64,000 nt of DNA from Neobacillus mesonae. Lineage in GTDB: Bacteria > Bacillota > Bacilli > Bacillales > Cytobacillaceae. Below the pieces are notes generated by a model. That model was not told the origin of the DNA. It searched no databases and was given only the letters and a program-made list of their open reading frames with translations. Below are positions 33,126 to 43,955 of the stretch, piece by piece. Each line of letters opens with the position of its first letter. Positions within the stretch are counted from its first letter, which is position 1. The stretch spans positions 894,203-958,202 of the forward strand of contig NZ_KV440949.1 in the NCBI RefSeq assembly GCF_001636315.1, written 5' to 3'. The translations under genes were made by a program, and so were the position numbers.

Positions 33126-33578
33126 ATGGATCAAATCGATATTTGTCTGCTGAAACTCCTTCAAGAAAATGCACGGATGACAATCAGTGAATTGTCAAAG
33201 CAATTATCACTTAGCCGCCCAAGCATTACTGAACGATTGAACAGATTGCAGGAACAGGGGATTATAGATGGTTTTAGCGCCCGGATATGTCCAAAGAAAA
33301 TTGGCCGCGATGTAGTTGTGTATATTCAATTGAGCGAAATAAAAATACTTTCTTATATAGATTTCGAGGAATGGATTAAAAACGATCCCGATATCGTGGA
33401 ATGCCACCGATTAACAGGCGCCGTCAGTTATTTACTAAAAGCAGCCGTTACCGGAATGGACCACCTAAGCAGCCTCATAGACCGGCTGACACCATACGGC
33501 AATGTTAACACCTCAATCGTTTTGTCATCCCCCGTATCATTTCGCTGCATCACACCACATAGTGCACTGCAGGAATAA
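33126..33578 (+). CDS. Lrp/AsnC-family regulator
   Basis: A 150-residue transcription factor: N-terminal helix-turn-helix (LLQENARMTISELSKQLSLSR, then PSITERLNRLQEQGII) and a C-terminal RAM/ActD ligand-binding domain ending around residue 140. The ribosome site is AAAGGAGGG. It diverges from pdh across 268 bases, so it most likely senses phenylalanine or a related amino acid and controls the catabolic operon. Operator sites were not identified. Confidence 0.9.
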   Translation: MDQIDICLLKLLQENARMTISELSKQLSLSRPSITERLNRLQEQGIIDGFSARICPKKIGRDVVVYIQLSEIKILSYIDFEEWIKNDPDIVECHRLTGAVSYLLKAAVTGMDHLSSLIDRLTPYGNVNTSIVLSSPVSFRCITPHSALQE

Positions 33579-33580
33579 AA

Positions 33581-33657
33581 AAGGGTGTCAGGCACCATGT
33601 GAAAATTTCACATGTCTAGCTCCAGCGCTGGAGCTTTTCTCGGTGCCTGACACCTTA
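33581..33657. repeat. Palindromic dispersed repeat, copy 1 (interrupted)
   Basis: GGTGTCAGGCACC (33584-33596) and its complement (33642-33654) bracket a short palindrome ATGTGAAAATTTCACAT and a perfect 18-bp palindrome AGCTCCAGCGCTGGAGCT (33618-33635). Same family as 48910-48958. It lies between convergent genes and can act as a two-way terminator. Confidence 0.85.
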
Positions 33658-33667
33658 CTTCATCAAT

Positions 33668-34792
<1,125 letters not shown>

Positions 34793-34825
34793 TCACCTCT
34801 CTTTGCCTAAATTAGGCCTTACAAT

Positions 34826-35968
34826 TTATTTTCTAAGACGCGAAACGACTTTAGCAGTCTCTTCAGCAGCCTTGATGATTTCTTCCGTTGTATTGTTATA
34901 ACCGAAGCTAAAGCGGATAGAGTTTGTTAACCGCTCCGAATTTTTGCCAAACATGGCAACAAGCACGTGCGACGGCTCGATTGAACCGGCCGTACAAGCA
35001 GAACCGCTTGATACCGCAATTCCGGCCAAATCTAAATTGACCAGCATAGCCTCGACATTTGTTCCCGGAAAGCTTAAGTTTAATACATGCGGCAATGATT
35101 GTTCAAGCAATCCGTTTACAGCGAAATCAATTTCTTTTTGCTGCAATGTTTCGATTAATAATTTTTTAAAGCCAAGGAATTTTTCCCGCTTTGCTCCACA
35201 ATCCCCAGAAGCTGTTACAACTGCTTCATGAAACCCTGCAATCGAGGCGACATTTTCCGTTCCAGCGCGCCTTTTTCGTTCCTGTTCGCCGCCAAATAAA
35301 CGCGGGGTAATTTTCACATCGGATCTGACATAAAGAAAACCGATTCCTTTTGGTCCGTTTATTTTATGAGCGGAAACGGATAATAAGTCAATTCCGCTCT
35401 CATTCACATCAATGTTTTCAATCCCATAAGCCTGAACCGCATCCGTATGAAATTTCGCCTGGTGCTCCTTTAGAAGCTGTCCTATTTCCGTAATCGGCTG
35501 CAGCGTGCCAACCTCATTATTGCCATACATCACGGAAACTAAGATGGTGTCATCCCGTAATGCCGATTTGAGTTCGGCGAATGAGATCCGCCCTGTCTCG
35601 TCTACAGATAAATATGTGACCTCGAAGCCCATCTTTTCTAATTTTTGGCAGGCGTGAAGAACCGCGTGATGTTCAATTTGAGTTGTGATAATATGCTTTC
35701 CTAGATTCTGATAGTTTTCAGCTACGCCAAATAGCGCCATATTATCAGCTTCAGTACCACCGCTTGTAAAAATAATCTCATTTTCCCTTGCCCCAATGCT
35801 ATTTGCGAGTGCAGCACGGGCCACATCAAGATAATGCCGTGCTTCCCGGCCAAATGAATGGATGCTGGATGGATTTCCAAACGTTTCATTCATCACCCGC
35901 AGCATTTTATCAATAACCTTTGGGTGCATCGGTGAGGTAGCGGCATGGTCTAGATAGACTCTTTCCAT
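34826..35968 (-). CDS. Cysteine desulfurase (IscS/YrvO type)
   Basis: A 380-residue PLP enzyme that takes sulfur from cysteine to supply MnmA. Landmarks: YLDHAATSP at the start, TSGGTEADNMAL, the PLP lysine in SVSAHKINGPKG (near residue 205), and the mobile catalytic-cysteine loop SSGSACTAGSIEPSH. The start at 35968 gives MERVYLDH; a six-codon longer reading is less likely. Pairing with mnmA and cymR is the B. subtilis yrvO arrangement. Confidence 0.95.
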   Translation of the reverse strand: MERVYLDHAATSPMHPKVIDKMLRVMNETFGNPSSIHSFGREARHYLDVARAALANSIGARENEIIFTSGGTEADNMALFGVAENYQNLGKHIITTQIEHHAVLHACQKLEKMGFEVTYLSVDETGRISFAELKSALRDDTILVSVMYGNNEVGTLQPITEIGQLLKEHQAKFHTDAVQAYGIENIDVNESGIDLLSVSAHKINGPKGIGFLYVRSDVKITPRLFGGEQERKRRAGTENVASIAGFHEAVVTASGDCGAKREKFLGFKKLLIETLQQKEIDFAVNGLLEQSLPHVLNLSFPGTNVEAMLVNLDLAGIAVSSGSACTAGSIEPSHVLVAMFGKNSERLTNSIRFSFGYNNTTEEIIKAAEETAKVVSRLRK

Positions 35969-36012
35969 CTTTACACCTTCAATCAAAATAATTCTCTTCT
36001 ATAACTTTGTCA

Positions 36013-36432
36013 TTAAATATAAAACATATAACCTTCAAGATCGTTATCTTCACTATGGCTGGCTAAATCTTCAAGTGTCGTATTATCCAATACATCTTTA
36101 ATGGCATCGCGAATGCGAATCCACAGCTCGCGCTTTGCCGGTTCTTCATCCTCAATTCCTTCAACTGGCGTAATTGGTCCTTCCAATACACGGATCACAT
36201 CACCAGCCGTAATTTTTGACGGAACATCTGATAAAATATAGCCGCCGTATGCCCCCCTGATACTTTTCACCAGCCCGGCATTTCTTAAAGGGGCAATCAA
36301 TTGCTCTAAATAATGCTCTGATAGATCATTTGCCTGGGCAATCGTTTTTAGCGAAGTCGGTCCCTCACCATAGTTTTTTGCAAGTTCAATCATAATCGTA
36401 AGTCCATAACGTCCTTTAGTTGAAATTTTCAT
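36013..36432 (-). CDS. cymR: Rrf2-family cysteine-metabolism repressor CymR
   Basis: A 139-residue winged-helix regulator very similar to CymR: MKISTKGRYGLTIMIELA, SIRGAYGGYIL, and the ending EGYMFYI. It lacks the iron-sulfur cysteines of IscR. CymR with cysteine synthase CysK represses sulfur-uptake and cysteine genes. ATG follows AAGGAG by eight bases; a GTG three codons earlier is an alternative. First gene of the desulfurase-mnmA group. Confidence 0.95.
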   Translation of the reverse strand: MKISTKGRYGLTIMIELAKNYGEGPTSLKTIAQANDLSEHYLEQLIAPLRNAGLVKSIRGAYGGYILSDVPSKITAGDVIRVLEGPITPVEGIEDEEPAKRELWIRIRDAIKDVLDNTTLEDLASHSEDNDLEGYMFYI

Positions 36433-36650
36433 TCCATCCACTCCTTATCCTAATATCATTATCAAATAAAGACGATGCGTGTAAATTTTTTCTACGATTC
36501 GTCGGTAAAGATGGTTATTTTTGTTTTTATATAAAAATCCGCAGTAAATAGATAGGCATTAGAAATTATATCATATTCTTCTTCAATATGCTTTTTCAAG
36601 CGAAAATGGTATTGTATAAGGAGTGAAGTTTACCTGGAGAGATGATTATC

Positions 36651-37919
36651 ATGCAAAAACCATTAGCATTTCGCATGCGCCCACGAACAATTGAAGAAGT
36701 TGTCGGCCAGCAGCATCTTGTCGGCGAAGGCAAAATAATTGCCCGAATGGTCAAAGCCAAGCAGCTTGCGTCAATGATCTTGTACGGTCCGCCGGGAATT
36801 GGCAAAACGTCAATTGCCAGTGCGATTGCCGGCAGCACGAAGTATGCATTTCGAACATTGAACGCTGTTACCAATAATAAAAAGGATATGGAAATCGTCG
36901 CTGCTGAGGCAAAAATGTCCGGTAAAGTGATACTTCTCCTTGATGAAGTGCACCGCTTAGATAAAGGCAAACAGGATTTCCTCTTGCCATATTTGGAAAA
37001 CGGAATGATCGTATTGATTGGAGCAACAACGAGCAACCCTTATCATGCAATTAACCCGGCCATCCGCAGCCGCTGTCAAATTTTCGAACTGAAGCCGTTA
37101 ACCCCTGATGAGGTAAAACAGGCACTGCTGCGTGCTCTTCAGGATGAAGAACGCGGATTAGGAAAAATGAATGTGAACATCTCAGAGGAAGCCTTACATC
37201 ATTTCGCACAGGGCTCAGGCGGTGATGTAAGGAGTTCGTTAAACGCTCTGGAACTTGCCGTTTTATCGACAGATCGAGACGAAAATGACGTCATCCATAT
37301 TGATGTTCAGACAGCTGAAGAATGCCTGCAAAAGAAAAGTATCGCCGCCGATAAGGATGGTGATGCCCACTATGATGTGGTCTCGGCTTTTCAGAAATCA
37401 ATCCGCGGCAGCGATGTCAATGCCGCGCTGCATTATTTGGGACGGCTAATTGAAGCAGGCGACCTGCCGAGCATCAGCAGACGATTAATTGTCATTGCCT
37501 ATGAAGATATCGGCTTGGCTAACCCGCAGGCAGGTGCACGCACCCTGGCGGCGATTGAAACGGCGGAAAGAATCGGTTTCCCCGAGGCGAGGATTCCACT
37601 TGCCAATGCCGTTATTGAACTTTGTTTGTCGCCTAAGTCCAATTCTGCCATTTTGGCGATTGATACAGCCCTCGCAGATATTCGCAAAGGAATTGGCGGT
37701 GAGATCCCGGACCATTTAAAGGATGCCCATTATCAGGGGGCAAAGGAACTTGGCCGTGGTATCGGCTATTTATATCCGCATGATTACGAAAACGGCTGGG
37801 TGCCGCAGCAATATCTTCCTGACAAACTGCGTCATAAACGATATTACGAACCAAAGAAAACCGGCAAATTCGAGCAAGCATTTGCGGCTGTTTATGAAAA
37901 GCTGACGCGAAACAAATAA
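36651..37919 (+). CDS. rarA: RarA/MgsA recombination factor AAA+ ATPase
   Basis: A 422-residue clamp-loader-like ATPase that acts at stalled replication forks. Walker A GPPGIGKTS, Walker B LLDEVHRLDKGKQDFL, sensor 1 GATTSNPYHAINPA, then the MgsA C-terminal tetramerisation domain (DGDAHYDVVSAFQKSIRGSD, YLPDKLRHKRYYEP). Two ATGs are near; 36651 gives the family-typical MQKPLAFRMRP with a ribosome site nine bases upstream. Diverges from cymR as in B. subtilis (yrvN). Confidence 0.95.
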   Translation: MQKPLAFRMRPRTIEEVVGQQHLVGEGKIIARMVKAKQLASMILYGPPGIGKTSIASAIAGSTKYAFRTLNAVTNNKKDMEIVAAEAKMSGKVILLLDEVHRLDKGKQDFLLPYLENGMIVLIGATTSNPYHAINPAIRSRCQIFELKPLTPDEVKQALLRALQDEERGLGKMNVNISEEALHHFAQGSGGDVRSSLNALELAVLSTDRDENDVIHIDVQTAEECLQKKSIAADKDGDAHYDVVSAFQKSIRGSDVNAALHYLGRLIEAGDLPSISRRLIVIAYEDIGLANPQAGARTLAAIETAERIGFPEARIPLANAVIELCLSPKSNSAILAIDTALADIRKGIGGEIPDHLKDAHYQGAKELGRGIGYLYPHDYENGWVPQQYLPDKLRHKRYYEPKKTGKFEQAFAAVYEKLTRNK

Positions 37920-37924
37920 ATATG

Positions 37925-37962
37925 AAAATCCCCTTGAAAATTTTTTACAAGGGGATTTTTAT
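37925..37962. terminator. Terminator between rarA and trhO
   Basis: AAATCCCCTTG and CAAGGGGATTT form an eleven-base-pair stem followed by T residues; it serves both convergent genes. Confidence 0.9.
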
Positions 37963-37973
37963 TAACTATTAAT

Positions 37974-38948
37974 TTATCCTTGTGTAACAGTTAAATCTTC
38001 ACCAATTTCCTTTAATCTCTCTTCAACCTGATCATTTGTTAAACCATGTTCCTTCACATATAAATTCCTTGGATGCACTCTGCATTCATGTGTACAGCCG
38101 CGTAAATATTTATGCTCATTTTCTTCGGAACAAATGATTTGTTTATTACATTCCGGGTTAGCGCAATTAACATAACGTTCACATGGTTCGCCGGTGAAAT
38201 AATCTTTTCCGACTATAACATGTTCTGTTTGGTTAACAGGAACACTAATCCGTTCGTCAAAAACATAGCATTGTCCATCCCACAATTTCCCCTGTACTTC
38301 CGGGTCTTTTCCGTAGGTTACAATTCCACCATGCAATTGCCCAACATCCTCAAATCCTTCTTTAACCAGCCAGCCGGAAAACTTTTCACAGCGAATACCA
38401 CCTGTACAATAGGTCAAAATCTTTTTCCCTTCGAACTGCTGCTTATTTTCGCGAATCCATTCTGGAAGCTCACGAAAGGCTTTAATATCGGGACGAATCG
38501 CCCCTCTAAAATGACCTAAATCAAATTCATAATCATTTCTCGCATCGATGACAACCGTCTCGTCATCCTGCATCGCTTCAAAGAACTCTTTTGGACTTAA
38601 ATGCTTACCAGTAATTTGATTTGGGTCAATATCATCTTCTAAGCGAAGTGTTACAAGCTCGGAACGAGGACGGACATGCATTTTTTTAAAGGCATGAACA
38701 TCTGCTTCGTCCACTTTAAACACCATTTCCGCGAAACGTGCATCCTCTTTCATGGTTTTCATATATTGGTCAGTCTGCTCAATCGTCCCAGACACAGTTC
38801 CATTGATCCCTTCACCCGCCACAAGAATGCGTCCTTTTAGACCAAGGTCTTTACAAAACTGCAGATGCTGTGCGGCAAATTCCTCTGGATTTTCGATTGG
38901 TACATACATGTAATAAAGCAGTACTCTATATGGTTTGTTTTCTGTCAT
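37974..38948 (-). CDS. trhO: tRNA uridine(34) hydroxylase TrhO, rhodanese domain
   Basis: A 324-residue UPF0176-type enzyme that makes 5-hydroxyuridine at tRNA position 34. An acylphosphatase-like N-terminal domain ([13 protein letters not shown]) is followed by a rhodanese domain with the active-site loop [11 protein letters not shown], then a cysteine-rich zinc-binding tail ([27 protein letters not shown]). Full length. It is flanked by terminator and promoter gaps and is probably monocistronic. Confidence 0.93.
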   Translation of the reverse strand: MTENKPYRVLLYYMYVPIENPEEFAAQHLQFCKDLGLKGRILVAGEGINGTVSGTIEQTDQYMKTMKEDARFAEMVFKVDEADVHAFKKMHVRPRSELVTLRLEDDIDPNQITGKHLSPKEFFEAMQDDETVVIDARNDYEFDLGHFRGAIRPDIKAFRELPEWIRENKQQFEGKKILTYCTGGIRCEKFSGWLVKEGFEDVGQLHGGIVTYGKDPEVQGKLWDGQCYVFDERISVPVNQTEHVIVGKDYFTGEPCERYVNCANPECNKQIICSEENEHKYLRGCTHECRVHPRNLYVKEHGLTNDQVEERLKEIGEDLTVTQG

Positions 38949-39095
38949 AATTCTCTACCCCTATCTGATTATATTTGCAAGATATAAGCATTTGGGTTTA
39001 TTCTTACAAATTTGTTGTTGAAAAAAGTCGAGCTTTTCTCCTAAAGTATAATTTTTATACAAAAAGGCGTAAATTGCAATGGGAATAATTGTTTT

Positions 39096-40043
39096 TTACG
39101 CAGCTACATCCCGCTTTTTAAATATTACGAAGGCTAAAAGCTGGAAAATCACAAAATAAAGCAGCAGCATGAGAATCGAGAAGGGCAATGTCATTCCCTC
39201 TACCAATGGTGTTCCTTCGAAATACTGCATTAAATCCGTATTGGCAAACAATATATATTTTGCCCAGGAGTATTTAAGTGAGATCAAAGCAGTAAATTGC
39301 GCTCCGGTAAACAATAGAAAAAGAGATAAACCGATCGCCAGCGAACTATTCCGAAATACTGAAGAAATCATGAACGCCATTGTCGCCAGCATAATCATAT
39401 CAATGGAGCTTAAGCCATAATAAATTAACAAATGGATGACAATATTTTGCTCAGTAACATGGCCATTATAATAATTTAAATACGGTATTGATTTATCCGG
39501 CATGCCAAAAAGAACCGCCCCAAGTATCGTTGAGAATAGAAACAGTATAGCTAATAGAAATAGAGCATACAGGATGACCGTAATATATTTAGCAGCTAAT
39601 ATTTTGCTCCGGTTAATCGGTCTTATTAACAGCAACTTGATAGTGCCCCAGTTAAATTCACTTGCGACGATCCCCGCGGAAATGATAATGGTAAATAACC
39701 CCGCCAGCATGATGAGTTCTGACGCATCCTTCACAAATGTCCAAACATTATATTTTTCACGAGGCGGAAAATTGTGCTTGATCCGGTATTCATTAATGGC
39801 AATTTCCTTTTTGAAAAATTGCTGCTCCACTTTTGAGCTGCTTTGCTGCAGCTGCCGCTTTAAAGCGTCATTCTCCTGCTGCAAATTTTGGGTCCAATGC
39901 TGATCAATCACTTCCGGCCCTTTTTCCTGATATTTAAAAAAGGCACCGACTATCGCCGTGGCAATGATCAGAATCGTAATCATCACATAAGTCCCCGGCC
40001 GTCTAAAAATCTTCATCCATTCATTTTTGATTAAATTAATCAC
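39096..40043 (-). CDS. ABC-2 type permease
   Basis: A 315-residue membrane protein with an N-terminal helix, a large extracellular coiled loop (residues 40-95, Gln/Glu-rich), and five further helices, typical of ABC-2 exporters with regulatory or antibiotic-resistance roles. The GTG start at 40043 overlaps the end of the ATPase gene by eight bases, with a GGGGG site nine bases upstream. Substrate unknown. Confidence 0.88.
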   Translation of the reverse strand: MINLIKNEWMKIFRRPGTYVMITILIIATAIVGAFFKYQEKGPEVIDQHWTQNLQQENDALKRQLQQSSSKVEQQFFKKEIAINEYRIKHNFPPREKYNVWTFVKDASELIMLAGLFTIIISAGIVASEFNWGTIKLLLIRPINRSKILAAKYITVILYALFLLAILFLFSTILGAVLFGMPDKSIPYLNYYNGHVTEQNIVIHLLIYYGLSSIDMIMLATMAFMISSVFRNSSLAIGLSLFLLFTGAQFTALISLKYSWAKYILFANTDLMQYFEGTPLVEGMTLPFSILMLLLYFVIFQLLAFVIFKKRDVAA

Positions 40044-40965
40044 GGTTTTCAGCCCCCTTATTTCCCGTAACTTCAAGGAAGCGGTCCTCTAACGTTTTTG
40101 CCGTTTCTTTTACTGCATAAATTTGAATTTCTTCTGCCTGCGCTAGCATTTTTATTAGTTTAGGAATTTCTTCCTTGGGCAACTCAACGGTTATTCCGTT
40201 TCTTGACAGGCTGGTCCGAACGTCAGGGTATGATGACCGAATTAAATCGAGGGCTATTTCACTTGGAGTAAGCTCTAGCTCATAAAAGGTCTCTTTGCCG
40301 CTGACAAATTCTTTTACCTGCTGCACATCGATTAATTTCCCATTTTGAATAATGCCAATCCGGTCGCACATCATTTCCATTTCCGACAGAAGGTGGCTTG
40401 AAACAATAACCGCCATATTTTTTTCACGGGCTAACAGCCTGACATAATCGCGAATTTCTCTAATTCCAGCGGGATCGAGCCCATTTGTCGGCTCATCAAG
40501 AATAAGGACATCCGGGTCATGCAGAAGGCACTGTGCCAGCCCCAACCGCTGCCTCATTCCGAGCGAATACGTTTTGACCTTGTCGTTGATCCGGTCTGTT
40601 AGGCCAACCAGCTTCACCGTTTCAGCGATTTTTTCCTTCGTAATCCCTTTCGACATCCGTGCATAGTGAACAAGATTTTGATAACCGGTAAGGAATTTAT
40701 ACATTTCCGGGTTTTCAACAATAGCTCCGATATGGCCGACCGCCGCTTCAAAGTCCGTTTTAATGCTTGAGCCGCCGATAGTGATATCCCCAGAAGAGAT
40801 TCCCATCAACCCGACAATCATCCGAATCGTCGTAGTCTTCCCGGCACCATTCGGCCCAAGGAATCCAAACACCTCACCTTTATTTACTTGAAAACTAATA
40901 TTGTCAATGATCGTTCTTCCCTTAATCACTTTAGTTACATTTTTAAGTTCAACAATAGATTCCAA
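40036..40965 (-). CDS. ABC transporter ATP-binding protein
   Basis: A 309-residue ATPase of the CcmA/BcrA type. Walker A GPNGAGKTTTIR, signature YSLGMRQRLGLAQ, Walker B LILDEPTNGLDP and H-loop VSSHLL are all present, followed by an accessory C-terminal region of about 90 residues. Paired with the adjacent ABC-2 permease as an exporter; BcrA-like pumps often resist peptide antibiotics, but nothing here fixes the substrate. Confidence 0.92.
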   Translation of the reverse strand: MESIVELKNVTKVIKGRTIIDNISFQVNKGEVFGFLGPNGAGKTTTIRMIVGLMGISSGDITIGGSSIKTDFEAAVGHIGAIVENPEMYKFLTGYQNLVHYARMSKGITKEKIAETVKLVGLTDRINDKVKTYSLGMRQRLGLAQCLLHDPDVLILDEPTNGLDPAGIREIRDYVRLLAREKNMAVIVSSHLLSEMEMMCDRIGIIQNGKLIDVQQVKEFVSGKETFYELELTPSEIALDLIRSSYPDVRTSLSRNGITVELPKEEIPKLIKMLAQAEEIQIYAVKETAKTLEDRFLEVTGNKGAENRD

Positions 40966-41151
40966 ACTCGTACTCCCCTCTACTGCAAATTGCTGCTACT
41001 ACAGTTTACCTTATTGTGGCGGAATTTTCCTGTTTTGTTATGTTTTTAAATGTTAACAAAAGGTTCAATTATCTTTCTACATATTTCAATATTTTTCTAT
41101 AAAATATTGGTTGTAAGACCCACAATTATGAGAGGGAGTGCCTGAGGACTT

Positions 41152-42063
41152 ATGATACTATTAAAACCGCGTGTTGAGTCTGACGAACTAAAAATACTGA
41201 GATTTTTAAATAATCGAATGATTCTCCCAGTAAAAGATAAAAAACGTTACATCTATCTGGAAAAAGGCTATAGAGGTGAAATGTTTTTTGATCAATTAAC
41301 CGCTGACCTACAGCCCAAATTCTACATAATTAACGATTTATGCCTGGAATTTAACAACTCTGTATTTCAAATTGACACTACAATTATTGCTCAAGATAAA
41401 ATTTTTCCAATCGAAGTAAAAAACTACGAGGGTGATTTTTATTATGATAATGATTCCAAAGGCTTCTTTACGTTAGCTAAAGACGAAATAAAAAATGCAC
41501 TAGACCAGTTGAAACGAAGTAAATCATTACTTAATCCTTTACTTAAAAAACATGGGTTTTATTTACCTCTTGAAGGCTACGTCACCTTTGTTAACCCTGA
41601 ATTCACACTTTATCAAGCCCCATTGAATGAACCAATTGTTTATCCAACACAGTTAAATAAATTTATGGAGAAACTTAATAAGATACCTTCAAAATTAAAT
41701 GAGCGTCACAAAAAGCTTGCTGAACTATTAATTTCGATGCATCAAACCGATTCGCCATATAAACGTCTGCCGCCTTATGAATACCACCAAGTTGAAAAAG
41801 GGTTGACCTGTGCTAAGTGTCAGTCTTTTGTTCCTTCAGTGAGTGGAAAGTACTTTACGTGTATATGTGGGTATAAAGAGGACGTCGAAACTGCTATAAT
41901 ACGCAGCGTAAGAGAAATTCAATTACTGTTTCCAAATTTAAAAATTACTACAAATCTTGTATATGAATGGTGTATGGTGATTCATTCTAAAAAGGTAATT
42001 AGGGAAGTCCTTAAGAAAAATTTTGTAGTTGTGGGTGATAGACATCTTAGATATTACATATAA
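41152..42063 (+). CDS. NERD-domain protein with zinc ribbon
   Basis: A 303-residue protein with an N-terminal NERD nuclease-related domain (residues 38-150: YRGEMFFDQL, FQIDTTIIAQDKIFPIEVKNYEG, with the D and ExK typical of this PD-(D/E)xK-like fold). A later zinc ribbon has CAKC and CICG pairs around residues 220-240. The C-terminal helix-rich part may bind DNA. Its action is unproven; members are thought to process DNA or RNA. It stands alone next to a long tandem-repeat array. Confidence 0.85.
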   Translation: MILLKPRVESDELKILRFLNNRMILPVKDKKRYIYLEKGYRGEMFFDQLTADLQPKFYIINDLCLEFNNSVFQIDTTIIAQDKIFPIEVKNYEGDFYYDNDSKGFFTLAKDEIKNALDQLKRSKSLLNPLLKKHGFYLPLEGYVTFVNPEFTLYQAPLNEPIVYPTQLNKFMEKLNKIPSKLNERHKKLAELLISMHQTDSPYKRLPPYEYHQVEKGLTCAKCQSFVPSVSGKYFTCICGYKEDVETAIIRSVREIQLLFPNLKITTNLVYEWCMVIHSKKVIREVLKKNFVVVGDRHLRYYI

Positions 42064-42067
42064 AATT

Positions 42068-42690
42068 TATGAGTACTCTTTTCCTCTTTTTGGTTGATGG
42101 TAAATCTAGTCAATTGACCAATTTGGAGGATTTTTCTCTTTTTGAGGCAATGAAATACGGTGCATTGACCTTTTTTAATGAGTTTCTCCTTTTTTGGGCA
42201 ATGGAACCCTAGTGCATTAACCTTTTTCAATGAGTTTCACCTTTTTCGGGCAATGAAACCCTAGTCCATTAACCTTTTTCAATGAGTTTCACCTTTTTCG
42301 GGCTATGGAACCCTAGTCCATTAACCTTTTTCATAGAATTTCACCTTTTTTGGGCTATGCAACCCTAGTCCATTGACCTTTTTCAATGAGTTTCCCCTTT
42401 TTCAGGCAATGGAACCCTAGTCCATTAACCTTTTTCAATGAGTTTCACCTTTTTCGGGCAATGGAACCCTAGTCCATTGACCTTTTTCAATGAGTTTCAC
42501 CTTTTTCGGGCAATGGAACCCTAGTCCATTGACCTTTTTCAATGAGTTTCCCCTTTTTCAGGCAATGGAACCCTAGTTCATTGACCTTTTTCAATGAGTT
42601 TCATCTTTTTCGGGCAATGAAACCACGGTGTATTGACCTTTTTTAAAGAGTTTCCCCCTTTTTTCGGCAATGGAACACAGCTGCAATGAT
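42068..42690. repeat. 52-bp tandem repeat array, about 12 units
   Basis: Units recur exactly every 52 bases; clear unit starts are at 42228, 42280, 42332, 42384, 42436, 42488, 42540 and 42592. Each unit reads approximately CAATGAGTTTCACCTTTTTC, GGGCAATGGAACCCTAGTCC, then ATTGACCTTTTT. Units are near-identical in the middle and degenerate at both edges. Each contains short inverted repeats (CAATGG/CCATTG and CATTGA/TCAATG). It fills the gap between the NERD gene and tcdA and encodes no continuous protein, since 52 is not a multiple of three. Confidence 0.95.
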
Positions 42691-42762
42691 CTTTTTATAA
42701 AAAAACCCCAAACCATCAAAGAAAGATTCAGGGCCCTCAAACCAAACCAAAACAAACCAAAC

Positions 42763-43530
42763 CTATTTCTCATCGCTCACACGTTGAATCTTAATATCCT
42801 TAAGAAGCTCTCTTACAACATAGCTTGCCATGATTAAGCCGCATGCGGACGGCACGAACGCATTTGACGATGGCGGCATTTTTGCCTTCCGAATCTCGGC
42901 CTCATCGTTGCCGACTACTTTCCGGACATCTTCACGAATGACGATTGGACTTTCGTCGGAAAAGACCACCGGAATCCCTTTGCGTATCCCCTCTTTTCGC
43001 AGCTTCGTACGGATCACCTTAGCAATCGGGTCCGTGTGAGTTTTCCAGATATCAGCTATTTTGAAGCGGGTCGGATCCATTTTGTTAGCCGCACCCATGC
43101 TGGAAATAATTGGAATATCACGCTTCAAACATTCCTTCATCAAATGAATCTTATACATAATCGTGTCAGATGCATCGACGACAAAATCCAAATTATGGCC
43201 AAAAATTTCTTCATAGGTTTCTTCGGTATAAAACATTTTTAACGAAATCACTTCGCAATCGGGATTAATATCTTTAATCCGTTCTTCCATGATTTCAACC
43301 TTTGGCCGGCCAATAGTGGAAAGCAGTGCAATCAATTGGCGATTTACATTTGTGATATCCACATCGTCTTTATCGATTAAAACTAAGCGGCCTACGCCTG
43401 AGCGGGCAAGCGCTTCCGCCGCAAATGAACCAACACCGCCGACGCCAAGGACAGCAACGGTGCTGTTTTTCATGATATCAAGACCTTCTTTACCGATCGC
43501 AAGCTCATTACGAGAAAATTGATGCAGCAT
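42763..43530 (-). CDS. tcdA: tRNA threonylcarbamoyladenosine dehydratase TcdA
   Basis: A 255-residue E1/ThiF-like enzyme that cyclises t6A37 in tRNA to ct6A. The ATP loop GVGGVGSFAAEALARSGVG (residues 30-50), VDASDTI and a conserved C-terminal CGLIMASYVV are visible. The ATG at 43530 follows GGAGTG by six bases and gives MLHQFSRNELAIG. In B. subtilis (yrvM) it also neighbours the 6S RNA and aspS. Confidence 0.94.
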   Translation of the reverse strand: MLHQFSRNELAIGKEGLDIMKNSTVAVLGVGGVGSFAAEALARSGVGRLVLIDKDDVDITNVNRQLIALLSTIGRPKVEIMEERIKDINPDCEVISLKMFYTEETYEEIFGHNLDFVVDASDTIMYKIHLMKECLKRDIPIISSMGAANKMDPTRFKIADIWKTHTDPIAKVIRTKLRKEGIRKGIPVVFSDESPIVIREDVRKVVGNDEAEIRKAKMPPSSNAFVPSACGLIMASYVVRELLKDIKIQRVSDEK

Positions 43531-43650
43531 GATGTTCACTCCAAATTTATTCAAATTGATTTTTTTTATTTTTCACCTTAAAAAATATATCATACCATTC
43601 TATAAAAACAAGTATTTTTATAGGAATTATGAACATAAATTGCAAAATAA

Positions 43651-43896
43651 AAACCCCCCGCAGCCAGCAGGAGGTTAAAATCGCAAAAGAAAAGAGTCCC
43701 AATAATGCCGTCGCTTTAGATCCCTTGTTTTGATCCCGCACACAGCAGGTGGGTGTTCTATTCCTGATATTGCAAGTCCCCATACTCGTCAATGAGCGGG
43801 GCATTTGCGCAACCAAGAAACTCCGGACTCCCAATAAAAATATGTTCGGTCAAAACTTCAGGTAACACAACGTACATTTCAGGACTCTTCTTTGAT
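43651..43896 (-). ncRNA. bsrA: 6S RNA (BsrA/SsrS type)
   Basis: The minus strand between tcdA and aspS carries a Bacillus 6S-1-like RNA: AGTCCTGAAATG near the 5' end, GGGAGTCCGGAGTTTCTTGG, GCAAATGCCCCGCTC, then a matching descending strand, and a terminator of CCTCC/GGGGGG with a T run at the 3' end (43651-43676). 6S RNA mimics an open promoter and sequesters sigma-A polymerase in stationary phase. Recognition rests on sequence memory plus the conserved location; ends are approximate. Confidence 0.82.
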
Positions 43897-43903
43897 TGAG
43901 TTT

Positions 43904-43932
43904 ATATTAGCATATTTTGAAGCATCATTCAA
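43904..43932 (-). promoter_or_regulatory. Promoter of the 6S RNA
   Basis: TTGAAT, a 17-base spacer and TAATAT on the minus strand, placing the transcript start near 43896. Confidence 0.65.
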
Positions 43933-43955
43933 GATTTCTTGAAAGCGAATTCTTG

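Noticed and set aside
42068-42690. CRISPR array
   Set aside because: The repeats are contiguous 52-bp units with no variable spacers, and no cas genes are nearby.
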